A stretch of 64,000 nucleotides of DNA. It comes from an uncultured Actinomycetes bacterium (GTDB lineage: Bacteria; Actinomycetota; Acidimicrobiia; Acidimicrobiales; Microtrichaceae). The number at the start of each line of letters is the position of its first letter. The stretch's first letter is position 1. The stretch covers positions 1 through 64,000 of the forward strand of contig CAINRS010000002.1 of the NCBI GenBank assembly GCA_903852755.1. Reading direction: 5' to 3'. The notes below the pieces were generated by a model, which did not search any database, had not been told where the DNA came from, and was given only the letters and a program-made list of their open reading frames with translations. Made by a program: the position numbers and the translations under genes. Positions 37,190-45,159 of the stretch are shown one piece after another.

Positions 37190-38025
37190 TGGCATCCGCA
37201 CAACCCGAGCCGGTCGACCCGGACGGAGGCGGCGAGCCTGACGCCGAGGGTGCGACACCGTCGAGGGACCGACCGGGCCGGGCCGGAGTGGGGATCACGA
37301 TCCTCTCGGTCTGGTCGTGGTTCGTCTTCGGGGTCTGCGCGCTGGTCTGGGTCCCGCTGATGCTGCTCACCGCCCTGGTCACCCTGCCCTTCGACCGGGA
37401 GCGCTACTGGACGGGCTACCTGTTCCGACGGTTGCCGGTGGTCCACCAGGCGCTCAACCCGTTGTGGCGGTTCCGGGTCACGGGCGACCTGCCCGCCGAT
37501 CCGCGCAATCCGTACGTGGTCGTGTCCAACCACGAGTCGTTCGCGGACATCCTGCTCATCTCGCACCTCCCGTGGGAGATGAAGTGGCTCTCCAAGCAGC
37601 AGTTGTTCAAGGTTCCGGTCGCCGGTTGGCTGATGCACCTCGCCGGTGACGTGCAACTCGACCGCGGCGACAAGGTGAGCGCGCAGCGGGCCATGGCGCA
37701 GTGCGCGGACTACCTCCGTCGCCGGGTCTCGGTCATGATCTTCCCCGAGGGGACACGCGCCGTCGACGGTGAGCTCGGTCGGTTCAAGGACGGTGCCTTC
37801 CGTCTGGCGATCGAGACCCAGGTGCCGATCCTCCCGCTCGCGGTGTCGGGGACCAAGGAGGCGCTCCGCAAGCACGACTGGCGGTTCGGTCGGGCCGACG
37901 CCGAGGTGCACGTCATGGCGCCGGTGTCGACCGTCGGGCTCACGCTGGACGACGTGGCCGATCTACGGGAACAGGTGCGCAGTGCGATCTCGGCGCAGCT
38001 CGCCACCATGAAGCAGTCGGCCTGA
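37189..38025 (+). CDS. plsC: 1-acyl-sn-glycerol-3-phosphate acyltransferase
   Basis: Acylates lysophosphatidic acid in phospholipid synthesis at the membrane. The 278-residue protein has a hydrophilic N-terminus, one or two TM helices (about 30-65), the catalytic NHESFAD (NHx4D type) and the FPEGTRA motif, separated by the usual 70 residues. TAGGGT at 37177-37182 lies 6 bases before ATG 37189, while GTG 37186 would leave only 3; the ATG is therefore chosen. The start overlaps the FUSC stop, so both read-through and its own promoter are possible. Confidence 0.9.
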   Translation: MASAQPEPVDPDGGGEPDAEGATPSRDRPGRAGVGITILSVWSWFVFGVCALVWVPLMLLTALVTLPFDRERYWTGYLFRRLPVVHQALNPLWRFRVTGDLPADPRNPYVVVSNHESFADILLISHLPWEMKWLSKQQLFKVPVAGWLMHLAGDVQLDRGDKVSAQRAMAQCADYLRRRVSVMIFPEGTRAVDGELGRFKDGAFRLAIETQVPILPLAVSGTKEALRKHDWRFGRADAEVHVMAPVSTVGLTLDDVADLREQVRSAISAQLATMKQSA

Positions 38026-38039
38026 CCCCGAGCAGAGGT

Positions 38040-39308
38040 TCAGGCCGGGACGATCCGCGCGACGGTGCCGTCGAGAGCGACGACGTACACCTCGCCGTCG
38101 GAGCCCGTCCCGAACGACACGAGCGACTCGACCTCGGGACCCAGCTCGATCGGCCGGAACGACCCCTCACCCGCCGGGCGCAGGCCCCGGATCACAGGGT
38201 CGCAGAAGTCGCCGAAGAGGTAGGTGCCGTCGAGCGCCGGAATGGCCCCGCCGCGGTAGACGACTCCACCGGTGACCGAGCAGCCTCCGGCGTCCCGGGT
38301 GTAGGTGTGGACGGGAGCGACGAACCTCGCTGCGTCGACCGACTCCGGCGCCGCCTCGAACGGTCGGTCGCCCTCGAACAGGTCCCAACCCAGGTTGGCC
38401 CCGCGACCCGTCCCCTCGCTGGCCGGTAGCAGGTCGATCTCCTCGACGGCGTCCTGTCCGACGTCCCCGATCCACAGGTCGCCCGTCGCAGGGTCGAAGC
38501 TGAGCCGCCACGGATTGCGGACACCGGAGATCCAGATCCCCGGCGCCCCGTCCAGGTCGGGGTTGTCGTCGGGGAGACCGTCACCGTCGGCGTCGTTGCG
38601 GCCCGCCGGGTCGAGCCGGAGCACCTTGCCGAGCTGGGTCGAGCGGTCCTGCGCCCGGCCTCCCGGATCGTCGGCGGCGCCACCGTCACCGAATCCGGCG
38701 TAGAGCATGCCGTCGGGTCCCACCGCCAGGCTCCCGCCGTTGTGGTTGGCGAACGGTTGCTCGATCGCGACGAGCTCACGCCGACTGGTCGGGTCGGCCC
38801 GCAGCGAACCGTCGGAGCCGTCGATTCGGTAGGCGTCGACCCGGGAGTCGCTGGCGGAGGCCTCGGTGTAGCTGGTGTACAGCTCGTCGCCCTCGGGGCT
38901 GACGGCGATGCCGAGCAGTCCCCGCTCGCCACCGGTGGAACCCACCTGCTCGCTCAGGTCGAGCACCGGTGCGCCGGCCAGTCGGAACCCGTCGCCGTCG
39001 GCCACCGCCTCCCACACCCGCCCGCCCCGCTCGGCGACGAGCAGCGAGGTGCTCCCCGGCCGGTGGGTCAGGTCGATGGGCTGGTCGAGCCCGAGCCCGA
39101 GGTCGAGCAGGCCGAGCGGCGGGAGCTCACCGTCGGTCGGGGCGGTCGACGGTGCGCCCGGGGTCGGGACCGATGTCGACGTCGGCACGGCCGACGTCGA
39201 GGCCGGGGTGGCGGTCCCCTCCGAGCCGCAGGCCGATGCGCCCAGTGCGAGGACCAGGGTGACGACCGCAGCCCGGCCGCACCGCCACGTGCCCCATCGG
39301 TGCCTCAC
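38040..39308 (-). CDS. PQQ-type soluble glucose/sorbosone dehydrogenase-like lipoprotein
   Basis: A 422-residue exported lipoprotein with a beta-propeller of the GSDH family. A signal peptide ends in the lipobox GASAC, followed by a Thr/Pro linker. Core motifs are GLLGIAVSPEGD, FANHNGGSLAVGPDGMLYAGFGDGG, DPGGRAQDRSTQLGKVLRLDP and ISGVRNPWRLSFDPATGDLWIGDVGQ. Such enzymes oxidise sugars or alcohols, usually with PQQ; the substrate is not known. AGGAGG 5 bases before GTG 39308, with the GTGA overlap to the thioesterase gene, fixes the start. Confidence 0.88.
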   Translation of the reverse strand: MRHRWGTWRCGRAAVVTLVLALGASACGSEGTATPASTSAVPTSTSVPTPGAPSTAPTDGELPPLGLLDLGLGLDQPIDLTHRPGSTSLLVAERGGRVWEAVADGDGFRLAGAPVLDLSEQVGSTGGERGLLGIAVSPEGDELYTSYTEASASDSRVDAYRIDGSDGSLRADPTSRRELVAIEQPFANHNGGSLAVGPDGMLYAGFGDGGAADDPGGRAQDRSTQLGKVLRLDPAGRNDADGDGLPDDNPDLDGAPGIWISGVRNPWRLSFDPATGDLWIGDVGQDAVEEIDLLPASEGTGRGANLGWDLFEGDRPFEAAPESVDAARFVAPVHTYTRDAGGCSVTGGVVYRGGAIPALDGTYLFGDFCDPVIRGLRPAGEGSFRPIELGPEVESLVSFGTGSDGEVYVVALDGTVARIVPA

Positions 39309-40180
39309 CGGGCCCTCCTGACCAGTCCCTCCTGGACCGCCGATGCGACGAGTCGTCCCCTGCGGTCGAACACCAGCCCGCGCCCCACGCCCCGGCCGCC
39401 CGAGGTCACCGGGGTGTCCTGGGCGAACAGCAGCCAGTCGTCGGCCCGGAACGAGTGGTGGAACCACATGGCGTGGTCCAGCGAGGCCATGAACACGTCA
39501 CCGTTGGCGAGGCTCTCGCCGTGTGGCAGCAGCGAGGTGTCGAGGAGCGTCAGGTCCGATGCGTAGGTCAGCACGCAGACCTGCAGCACGGGATCGTCGG
39601 GGAGCACGCCGTTGGCCCGGAGCCACACGTTCTGGAACGGCGGCAGGATCCCGACCCGGTCGAACGGCCCGAGCTCGCAGTAGCGGATGTCGATCGGACG
39701 GGGCTGATCGACGAAGTCGCCCACCGCCGCCCGGTGCGGCTCCATCCGCTCGGCGAAGTCGGGCAGTTGTTCCGGTTCGGGCAGTCCCGCCGGCGCCTCG
39801 ACCTGGTGCTCCAGGCCCGACTCGGTGACCTGGAAGCTCGCCGAGAGGGTGAAGATGCTCCGGCCGTGCTGGACGGCCTTGACCCACCGGGTGCTGAAGG
39901 AGCGGCCGTCCCGGACCCGCTCGACCTCGTAGATGATGGGGACGTTCGGGTCGCCGGGACGGAGGAAGTAGGCGTGCAACGAGTGCACCGACCGGGCGGC
40001 GTCGCCGGCGTCGTCGGTGTCGTCGACCGTCCGGGCGGCCGCCACGAGCGCCTGGCCGGCCACCTGGCCGCCGAACACCCGCTGGCGGTGGTCGTCCGGA
40101 CTCACCCCGCGGAAGATGTTCACCTCGATCGGCTCGAGGTCGAGCAACGCCACGAGCCCGTCCACAGCGGCCTGATCCAC
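39305..40180 (-). CDS. tesB: Acyl-CoA thioesterase II (TesB family)
   Basis: A 291-residue double-hotdog thioesterase. Landmarks are FRGVSPDDHRQRVFGGQVAGQALVAA near residue 23, SLHAYFLRPGDPNVPIIYEVERVRDGRSFSTRWVKAVQ and, near the end, SLDHAMWFHHSFRADDWLLFAQDTP. It should hydrolyse medium- to long-chain acyl-CoA. The GTG start at 40180 is preceded, after 6 bases, by TAGAAC. It overlaps the following sugar dehydrogenase gene by 4 bases; no metabolic link between the two is apparent. Confidence 0.9.
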   Translation of the reverse strand: MDQAAVDGLVALLDLEPIEVNIFRGVSPDDHRQRVFGGQVAGQALVAAARTVDDTDDAGDAARSVHSLHAYFLRPGDPNVPIIYEVERVRDGRSFSTRWVKAVQHGRSIFTLSASFQVTESGLEHQVEAPAGLPEPEQLPDFAERMEPHRAAVGDFVDQPRPIDIRYCELGPFDRVGILPPFQNVWLRANGVLPDDPVLQVCVLTYASDLTLLDTSLLPHGESLANGDVFMASLDHAMWFHHSFRADDWLLFAQDTPVTSGGRGVGRGLVFDRRGRLVASAVQEGLVRRAR

Positions 40181-40248
40181 CGGGCCGTTCTACCCCTTCC
40201 GGACGCTCTGGTGGGTGCACGGGTCCCGCCTCCGGTACGGTGGCCCCC

Positions 40249-40785
40249 GTGAAGGTCTCGACCGGGGCGCTCGTCCAGCACGCCAAGTCCGACTCCGGCC
40301 GCAAGCAGATCCGCTACGCCGCCGTGTCGATCGTCTTCGTGCCGCTCGGCCAGATCCTGATCCAGCTGCTCGGGGCGACCGTGTTCACCAGCACGCTGAT
40401 CGACGGCACCAAGGAGACCAACTGGGTGGCCGCGTCCATCACGAGCGCCGCCATCCTCACCATCCCCAACTTCTTCGCCAACAAGTACCTGGTCTGGAAG
40501 AACACCTCCCGCGACAACCTGCGGACCCAGGTGCTCGTGTTCTGGGTGGCGGCCATGCTCGGGGTGACCTTCGCGACGGTCCTGACCTTCGTCGTCGACG
40601 CCATGATCGAGAGCCACGGCTGGATCGAGAAGGTGGCGGTGTTCTTCGCCCAGATGACGGGCTTCGGGATCGTCTGGCTCGGTCGGTACCTGATCCTCGA
40701 CCGGTGGCTGTTCAAGGTCACGCACCACGGCGAGGAGCCCGACGAGGACGACCTCGAGATGATGCACGGCGACCTGCCGATCTGA
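40249..40785 (+). CDS. GtrA family membrane protein
   Basis: A 178-residue protein with four TM helices and the GtrA signature IRYAAVSIVFVPLGQIL, then IPNFFANKYLVWKN (the NF..NR.WVF-type turn). GtrA proteins help move lipid-linked sugars across the membrane for glycan assembly. An acidic tail ends the protein. GTG 40249 is chosen over GTG 40240 because TACGGT at 40236-40241 lies 7 bases before it, the leaderless pattern. Confidence 0.83.
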   Translation: MKVSTGALVQHAKSDSGRKQIRYAAVSIVFVPLGQILIQLLGATVFTSTLIDGTKETNWVAASITSAAILTIPNFFANKYLVWKNTSRDNLRTQVLVFWVAAMLGVTFATVLTFVVDAMIESHGWIEKVAVFFAQMTGFGIVWLGRYLILDRWLFKVTHHGEEPDEDDLEMMHGDLPI

Positions 40786-40795
40786 ATTGTCCCCC

Positions 40796-41455
40796 GTGAT
40801 CGACCAACCGATCGACCGACCGATGGACCCTGAGCTGCGCGCCCGCGCCGAGGCCGCCAGGGGGTTCATGCCACCCGATGAAGGCCTGGCCCTCTACGAC
40901 GCCGGTCTCCGGGCTGCCGCGCTGGTGCCGGCCGCCCCGCTGCTCGAGGTCGGTTCCTACTGCGGCAAGTCGAGCGTCTACCTGGGCGCAGCGGCCCGGG
41001 TGGCCGGGACCGTGCTCGTCGCGATCGACCACCACCGGGGCTCCGAGGAGAACCAGCCGGGCTGGGAGTGGCACGAGCCGGACCTCGTGGACCCAGCGGT
41101 GGGCCGGATGGACACCCTCCCGACCTTCCGTCGCACGGTCCACGACGCCGGACTCGAGGGCACAGTGGTCGCGCTCGTCGGTGACTCGCCGACGGTTGCC
41201 GGCTTCTGGACGACGCCGTGCGCGCTCGTGTTCATCGACGGCGGTCACGGGGAGGAGCCAGCCGCCACCGACTACCGGCTCTGGACCCCGCACGTCGCCC
41301 CCGGCGGGCTGCTCGCCATCCACGACGTGTTCCCCGACCCGGCCGACGGCGGTCGACCGCCCTACGAGCGGATCTACCTCCCGGCGCTCGAGTCGGGCCG
41401 GTTCGTCGAGGAGTCGGCGACGGGCTCGCTCAGGGTGCTGCGTCGGGTCGACTGA
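40796..41455 (+). CDS. Class I SAM-dependent methyltransferase (Methyltransf_24 type)
   Basis: A 219-residue methyltransferase with the SAM site LLEVGSYCGKSSVYLGAAA near residue 45, an acidic VAIDHHRG strand, and FIDGGHGEEPAATDYRLWTPHVAPGGLLAIHDVF, a motif set common to Methyltransf_24 enzymes that act on small molecules or sugars. The first part of the gene may start at TTG 40787, GTG 40796 or ATG 40823. It follows the GtrA gene directly (10 bp) and may be co-transcribed; a glycan role is only suggested by this neighbour. Confidence 0.82.
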   Translation: MIDQPIDRPMDPELRARAEAARGFMPPDEGLALYDAGLRAAALVPAAPLLEVGSYCGKSSVYLGAAARVAGTVLVAIDHHRGSEENQPGWEWHEPDLVDPAVGRMDTLPTFRRTVHDAGLEGTVVALVGDSPTVAGFWTTPCALVFIDGGHGEEPAATDYRLWTPHVAPGGLLAIHDVFPDPADGGRPPYERIYLPALESGRFVEESATGSLRVLRRVD

Positions 41456-41486
41456 ACCCGATCCGTCGGCCCCGCTCCGACGGTGG

Positions 41487-41939
41487 TCAGCCGACCGTTG
41501 GATCGGCGGTCTCGCCGGGGCGCATGCCCTGTCCGGCCCGCCGGGCGACGTCCTCGGGGTCGAGACCTGCGGCGCGGCGTTCACTCCGGATGACGCGGGA
41601 CCGCCACCAGACGAACCCACCGATCCCGATGATCACGGCGCACACGACGAAGAACAGGCTGACCTGCAGCCAGCCGCCCGGGTCGTCGCGGGAGGCCGGT
41701 TCCTCACCGCAGTACGGCGGCCGAACGATGTTGCCGGGTCCGCAGTCCGACCCCTGGATGGTCCCTGCGTCGGCGCCGAGGGTGGTCGGGGGGCGCAGCG
41801 GCGGGACGGTCGTCGGGCCGTCCTGTGCGCCGGCTGGTCCCGAGGAGTTCCCGAGCGTCAGGACCACGGTCACCGCCAGGGCGGTGGCCACCAGGGTTGC
41901 GGTGGCAACGACGCGACGAGCCGGGCGGTGTCGCCTCAC
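41487..41939 (-). CDS. Small exported/membrane protein with Pro/Thr linker
   Basis: A 150-residue protein with an N-terminal signal-type hydrophobic segment (about 8-33), a short Pro/Thr extracytoplasmic stretch with two cysteines (DCGPGNIVRPPYCGEE) and one TM helix (about 92-113) followed by a basic cytosolic tail. No family recognised. GTG 41939 overlaps the stop of the preceding barrel-type gene by 4 bases, so it ends the lnt-glycosyltransferase operon. Confidence 0.7.
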   Translation of the reverse strand: MRRHRPARRVVATATLVATALAVTVVLTLGNSSGPAGAQDGPTTVPPLRPPTTLGADAGTIQGSDCGPGNIVRPPYCGEEPASRDDPGGWLQVSLFFVVCAVIIGIGGFVWWRSRVIRSERRAAGLDPEDVARRAGQGMRPGETADPTVG

Positions 41940-43012
41940 GTCGGTTCGACGGCGCCCGGCTCGGCGTGGGTGTCGATGAGCTCGGGGAAGTGCCGGTGGT
42001 CCGAGAAGAGTCCGCTGGCGGCCGACGCGCCGGTCAGCGCGTCCGCTGCCAGGATCACGGCGGAGGCCGTGTAGGTCGACTGCTCGCCGCCCGGGAAGTG
42101 CACCTGGTCGGGCAGGACGATGCCGGTCCAGTAGCGGTCCTCGGCGGTCCGGAGGCGATGTGACCAACTGAACAGCTCGAGGGCGCGGTCCCGGTCGCCG
42201 ACGGCGAGGTGCGCCATGGCGCACTCGCAGGTCTCGGCGGCGGTGATCCACGGCCGGTCGGAGACGCAGCGGACGCCCCACCCGTCCATCACGAACGCCT
42301 CGAACCTGGCCTCGAGGCGGCTCCGTCCCTCCTCGCCGGTGATCGCTCCGCCGAGCACCGGGTAGTACCAGTCCATCGCCCAGCGGTGCTTCGGGGCGAA
42401 CGCCTCGGGCTCGGTCCGGATCACCCGTGCGAGTCGGGCCGCCGACAACTCCCAGTCGGGGCGTTCGTGCCCGAGGACGCCCGCGACGGCGACGGCGCAG
42501 CGGAGGCTGTGGCAGATCGACGACGAGCCGGTCAGCAGGGCGAAGCTCCACGGGGTGCCGTCGGCGTGACGGGCCCAGAGGATCTCGCCGCGTGGGGTCT
42601 GCAGGTCGAGCACGAAGTCGACGGCGGCCTCGACCATCGGCCACAGCTCCTCGAGCGCCCCCCGGTCCTCGTACAGCAACCAGTGGAACCACGCACCCGC
42701 TGCGACGTACGCACAGCAGTTGGCGTCGAGCTTGTCCTGCTCGACGCCGTCGGCGACGTAGTACTGGTGCCAGGACCCATCGTCGCGCTGGGTCGACCGG
42801 AGCCACTCGAATCCGAGCTCGGCCTCGGTGCGCCGGCCGCCGAGCATCAGGGCCATGAGCGCCTCGGTGTGGTTCCACACGTCGGCGTGGCCGCCGGGGA
42901 ACCACGGGATCATCCCGTCGTCGAGCTGCCACTCCGCAACGGCATCGACCGTGGCGACCAGCTCGGCGGCGGTGACGATGCCGGGGACGTCGGCGAGGTG
43001 GTGCTCAGACAC
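41936..43012 (-). CDS. Six-hairpin (alpha/alpha) barrel protein, prenyltransferase-like annotation
   Basis: A 358-residue protein rich in Trp and His with repeated helical hairpins: AVAEWQLDDGMIPWFPGGHADVWNHTEALMAL, WLRSTQRDDGSWHQYY and EVFD-type repeats later. The fold resembles terpene cyclase/prenyltransferase or glycoside hydrolase-like (alpha/alpha)6 barrels; database names for relatives are not reliable evidence of activity. Its GTG start overlaps the methyltransferase gene by 8 bases. Inferred: it acts with the glycosyltransferase and methyltransferase on a common, unknown sugar or lipid product. Confidence 0.72.
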   Translation of the reverse strand: MSEHHLADVPGIVTAAELVATVDAVAEWQLDDGMIPWFPGGHADVWNHTEALMALMLGGRRTEAELGFEWLRSTQRDDGSWHQYYVADGVEQDKLDANCCAYVAAGAWFHWLLYEDRGALEELWPMVEAAVDFVLDLQTPRGEILWARHADGTPWSFALLTGSSSICHSLRCAVAVAGVLGHERPDWELSAARLARVIRTEPEAFAPKHRWAMDWYYPVLGGAITGEEGRSRLEARFEAFVMDGWGVRCVSDRPWITAAETCECAMAHLAVGDRDRALELFSWSHRLRTAEDRYWTGIVLPDQVHFPGGEQSTYTASAVILAADALTGASAASGLFSDHRHFPELIDTHAEPGAVEPT

Positions 43013-43778
43013 CGACGGACTCGCTCTCCGGGAGCTCCGCCCGCATCCGGGGTGCGGCCCGGCCGGGCTTGCGGGCGTAGACGACGATGCTCTTCCCGAG
43101 CACGGGGTTGAGCAGGCGTTCGGTCGTGCGGGTCAGGGCCGGGGCCCGGGCGATGTCCCAGACGAGGAGCTTGTGGTACGCCTGCACGAGCGGGTTCTGG
43201 TCGTTCGTCGGGCCGAACACGCACCGCAGCCACCAGTACGGAGAGTGGAGTGCGTGCGCCCGGTGCGACCCCTCGGGGACCAGCCCCGCCTCCTCGAGCC
43301 GGTGCCGCAACAGGGCCTCGGTGTAGATCCTGACGTGCCCGCCCGTGGCGAGGGGGGCGTGGTACTCGGCCGACAGCGCCCAGCAGATCTTCTCGGGCAG
43401 CCACGCCGGGACCGTGGCGGCGAGCACGCCTCCGGGACGGAGCACCCGGGCCAACTCGCCCATGGCCGCGGTGTCATCGGGGATGTGCTCGAAGACCTCG
43501 GAGCAGATGACGTGGTCGAAGGTCCCGTCCCGGAACGGGAGCCGAACGGCGTCACCGTTGGCACACGCGGCCCAGGCGGCGGCGGGCGCCTCGCCGGCGT
43601 CCTGCATCGCCCAGAAGAGGTCACGGACCGGGGGGAGCTCGTCGAACCCGTAGTCGAAGGCCACGACGTCGGCGCCCCGGCGGAACGTCTCGAACGAGTG
43701 CCGTCCCGCTCCGGCACCCAGGTCGAGCACCAGGTCGCCGGGCCGGAGTCCCAGACGGTCGTAGTCGACGGTCAGCAC
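43005..43778 (-). CDS. Class I SAM-dependent methyltransferase
   Basis: A 257-residue methyltransferase with the SAM site LVLDLGAGAGRHSFE near residue 20, VVAFDYGFDELP, FDHVICSEVFEHIPDDTAAMGELARVLRPGGVLAATVPAW, typical of Methyltransf_11-type enzymes. GTG 43778 starts 15 bp after the glycosyltransferase stop codon and the gene overlaps the barrel gene. The chemistry (O- or C-methylation) cannot be told. The operon context suggests a glycan or glycolipid substrate. Confidence 0.87.
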   Translation of the reverse strand: MLTVDYDRLGLRPGDLVLDLGAGAGRHSFETFRRGADVVAFDYGFDELPPVRDLFWAMQDAGEAPAAAWAACANGDAVRLPFRDGTFDHVICSEVFEHIPDDTAAMGELARVLRPGGVLAATVPAWLPEKICWALSAEYHAPLATGGHVRIYTEALLRHRLEEAGLVPEGSHRAHALHSPYWWLRCVFGPTNDQNPLVQAYHKLLVWDIARAPALTRTTERLLNPVLGKSIVVYARKPGRAAPRMRAELPESESVGV

Positions 43779-43793
43779 GTTCGCCCCCGAACC

Positions 43794-45125
43794 TCAGCCG
43801 GAGGTCCGCTCGCTGCGGACCTCGTCGATCAGTGCCCGGTAGTGCTCGACCGTGCGGCTCGCGGTGTGGGCCCAGCTCCAGCGGTTGATGACCCGCTCGC
43901 GGCCGGCGGCCCCGATCCGGGCGGCTGCGGCAGGATCATCGAGGACCCGCCGGATGCCCGTGGCCAGGGCCTCGGCATCGCCCGGCTCCACGGCGAAACA
44001 GGTCTCACCGTCGGCACCGGCGACCTCGGGGATGGCGCCACCGGTGGTGGCCACCAGCGGGCACCCCGTGCTCATGGCCTCGATGGCCGGGAGCGAGAAG
44101 CCCTCGTAGAGCGACGGGACCACGGCGGCCGCGGAGGAGTTGTAGAGCTCGACGATCCGCTCGTCGGACACCCCCGAGACGAACTCGACGGCGTCGGAGA
44201 GCCCGAGCGCCTCGATCGTGCGCTGGGCGGCCGAGCCCTCCTTGAGGCGGCCCACGACCACCAGCCGCAGCTCCGGGTACTCGGTGCGGAGCTTCGCCAC
44301 CGCCTCGAGCAGGTACCGCTGGCCCTTCATGGCCACGTCGGACGACGCGGTCGAGATGATCTGGAACGGCTCTCGCCGGACCGACGGATCGGGGGTGAAG
44401 AGCTCGGGGTCGACGCCGACCGGCACGATGTGGAGGCGGTCCGGTGGGATCAGGTGGTCCCGGCAGATGTCGGCGTAGGACGACTGCGACACGGTGATCA
44501 CCCGCCGGAGCCGCCGGGCCACCCGGGTCTGCATCTTCGTGAACGCGTACCAGCGGGCCTTGGACCAGCGCTGGCGTGTCGACTCGGCGTGCTCCATCTC
44601 GAGCCGTCGGTCGACGGTGATCGGGTGGTGGATGGTGCCGAGCACCGGCAGACCGTCGCGCTCCATGAGCAGGAGCCCGTACCCGAGGCACTGGTTGTCG
44701 TGGACCAGGTCGAACTCGTCGAGCCGGTGGTGGAGGTGGTCCCACGCCCGCATGGAGAACGCGAGCGGCTCGGGGAAGGTGCCCGAGGAGAACGCGGTCA
44801 CCTCGAGCCAGTCCCAGCGGGAACGGAGCTCCCACAGCCCGGGCATCCGCATGGGGAAGTAGTCGTTGTAGATGTCCAGGCTGGGCAGTTCGACGAGCGG
44901 GATGCCCTCGTCGACGACCGGGTAGGGCTGTCCGGAGAGGACCTCGACGTGGTGGCCGCTGCGGTGGAGGGCCTTGGCCAGGTGCCGCACGTAGACGCCC
45001 TGTCCACCGACGTGCGGCTTCCCGCGGTAGGTGAGCAGCGCGATCCGGAGCGGGTCGTCGGGCCCCGGGAGGGGGCGACGGGCACCACCGGAGGGTGTGC
45101 CCCGGGCCTCGGGGGTGGCGCGCAT
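43794..45125 (-). CDS. Glycosyltransferase family 4
   Basis: A 443-residue GT-B enzyme. N-terminal half: LRIALLTYRGKPHVGGQGVYVRHLAKALHRSGHHVEVLSG. C-terminal half: VPVGVDPELFTP, then LVVVGRLKEGS, and SLYEGFSLPAIEAMSTGCPLVATTGGAIPEVAG, with the E-x7-E donor site. It should transfer a sugar from a nucleotide donor, retaining configuration, to an unknown acceptor. The ATG at 45125 is chosen because the region upstream is antisense or intergenic and unlike GT4. The next methyltransferase begins 15 bp later. Confidence 0.9.
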   Translation of the reverse strand: MRATPEARGTPSGGARRPLPGPDDPLRIALLTYRGKPHVGGQGVYVRHLAKALHRSGHHVEVLSGQPYPVVDEGIPLVELPSLDIYNDYFPMRMPGLWELRSRWDWLEVTAFSSGTFPEPLAFSMRAWDHLHHRLDEFDLVHDNQCLGYGLLLMERDGLPVLGTIHHPITVDRRLEMEHAESTRQRWSKARWYAFTKMQTRVARRLRRVITVSQSSYADICRDHLIPPDRLHIVPVGVDPELFTPDPSVRREPFQIISTASSDVAMKGQRYLLEAVAKLRTEYPELRLVVVGRLKEGSAAQRTIEALGLSDAVEFVSGVSDERIVELYNSSAAAVVPSLYEGFSLPAIEAMSTGCPLVATTGGAIPEVAGADGETCFAVEPGDAEALATGIRRVLDDPAAAARIGAAGRERVINRWSWAHTASRTVEHYRALIDEVRSERTSG

Positions 45126-45159
45126 GGCGCTCAAGCCTCGCCGGTGGGCCGTCGGACGG

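Noticed and set aside
43005-45125. Plus-strand open frame of 779 codons opposite the barrel, methyltransferase and glycosyltransferase genes.
   Set aside because: No motif or codon pattern of a protein; antisense shadow.
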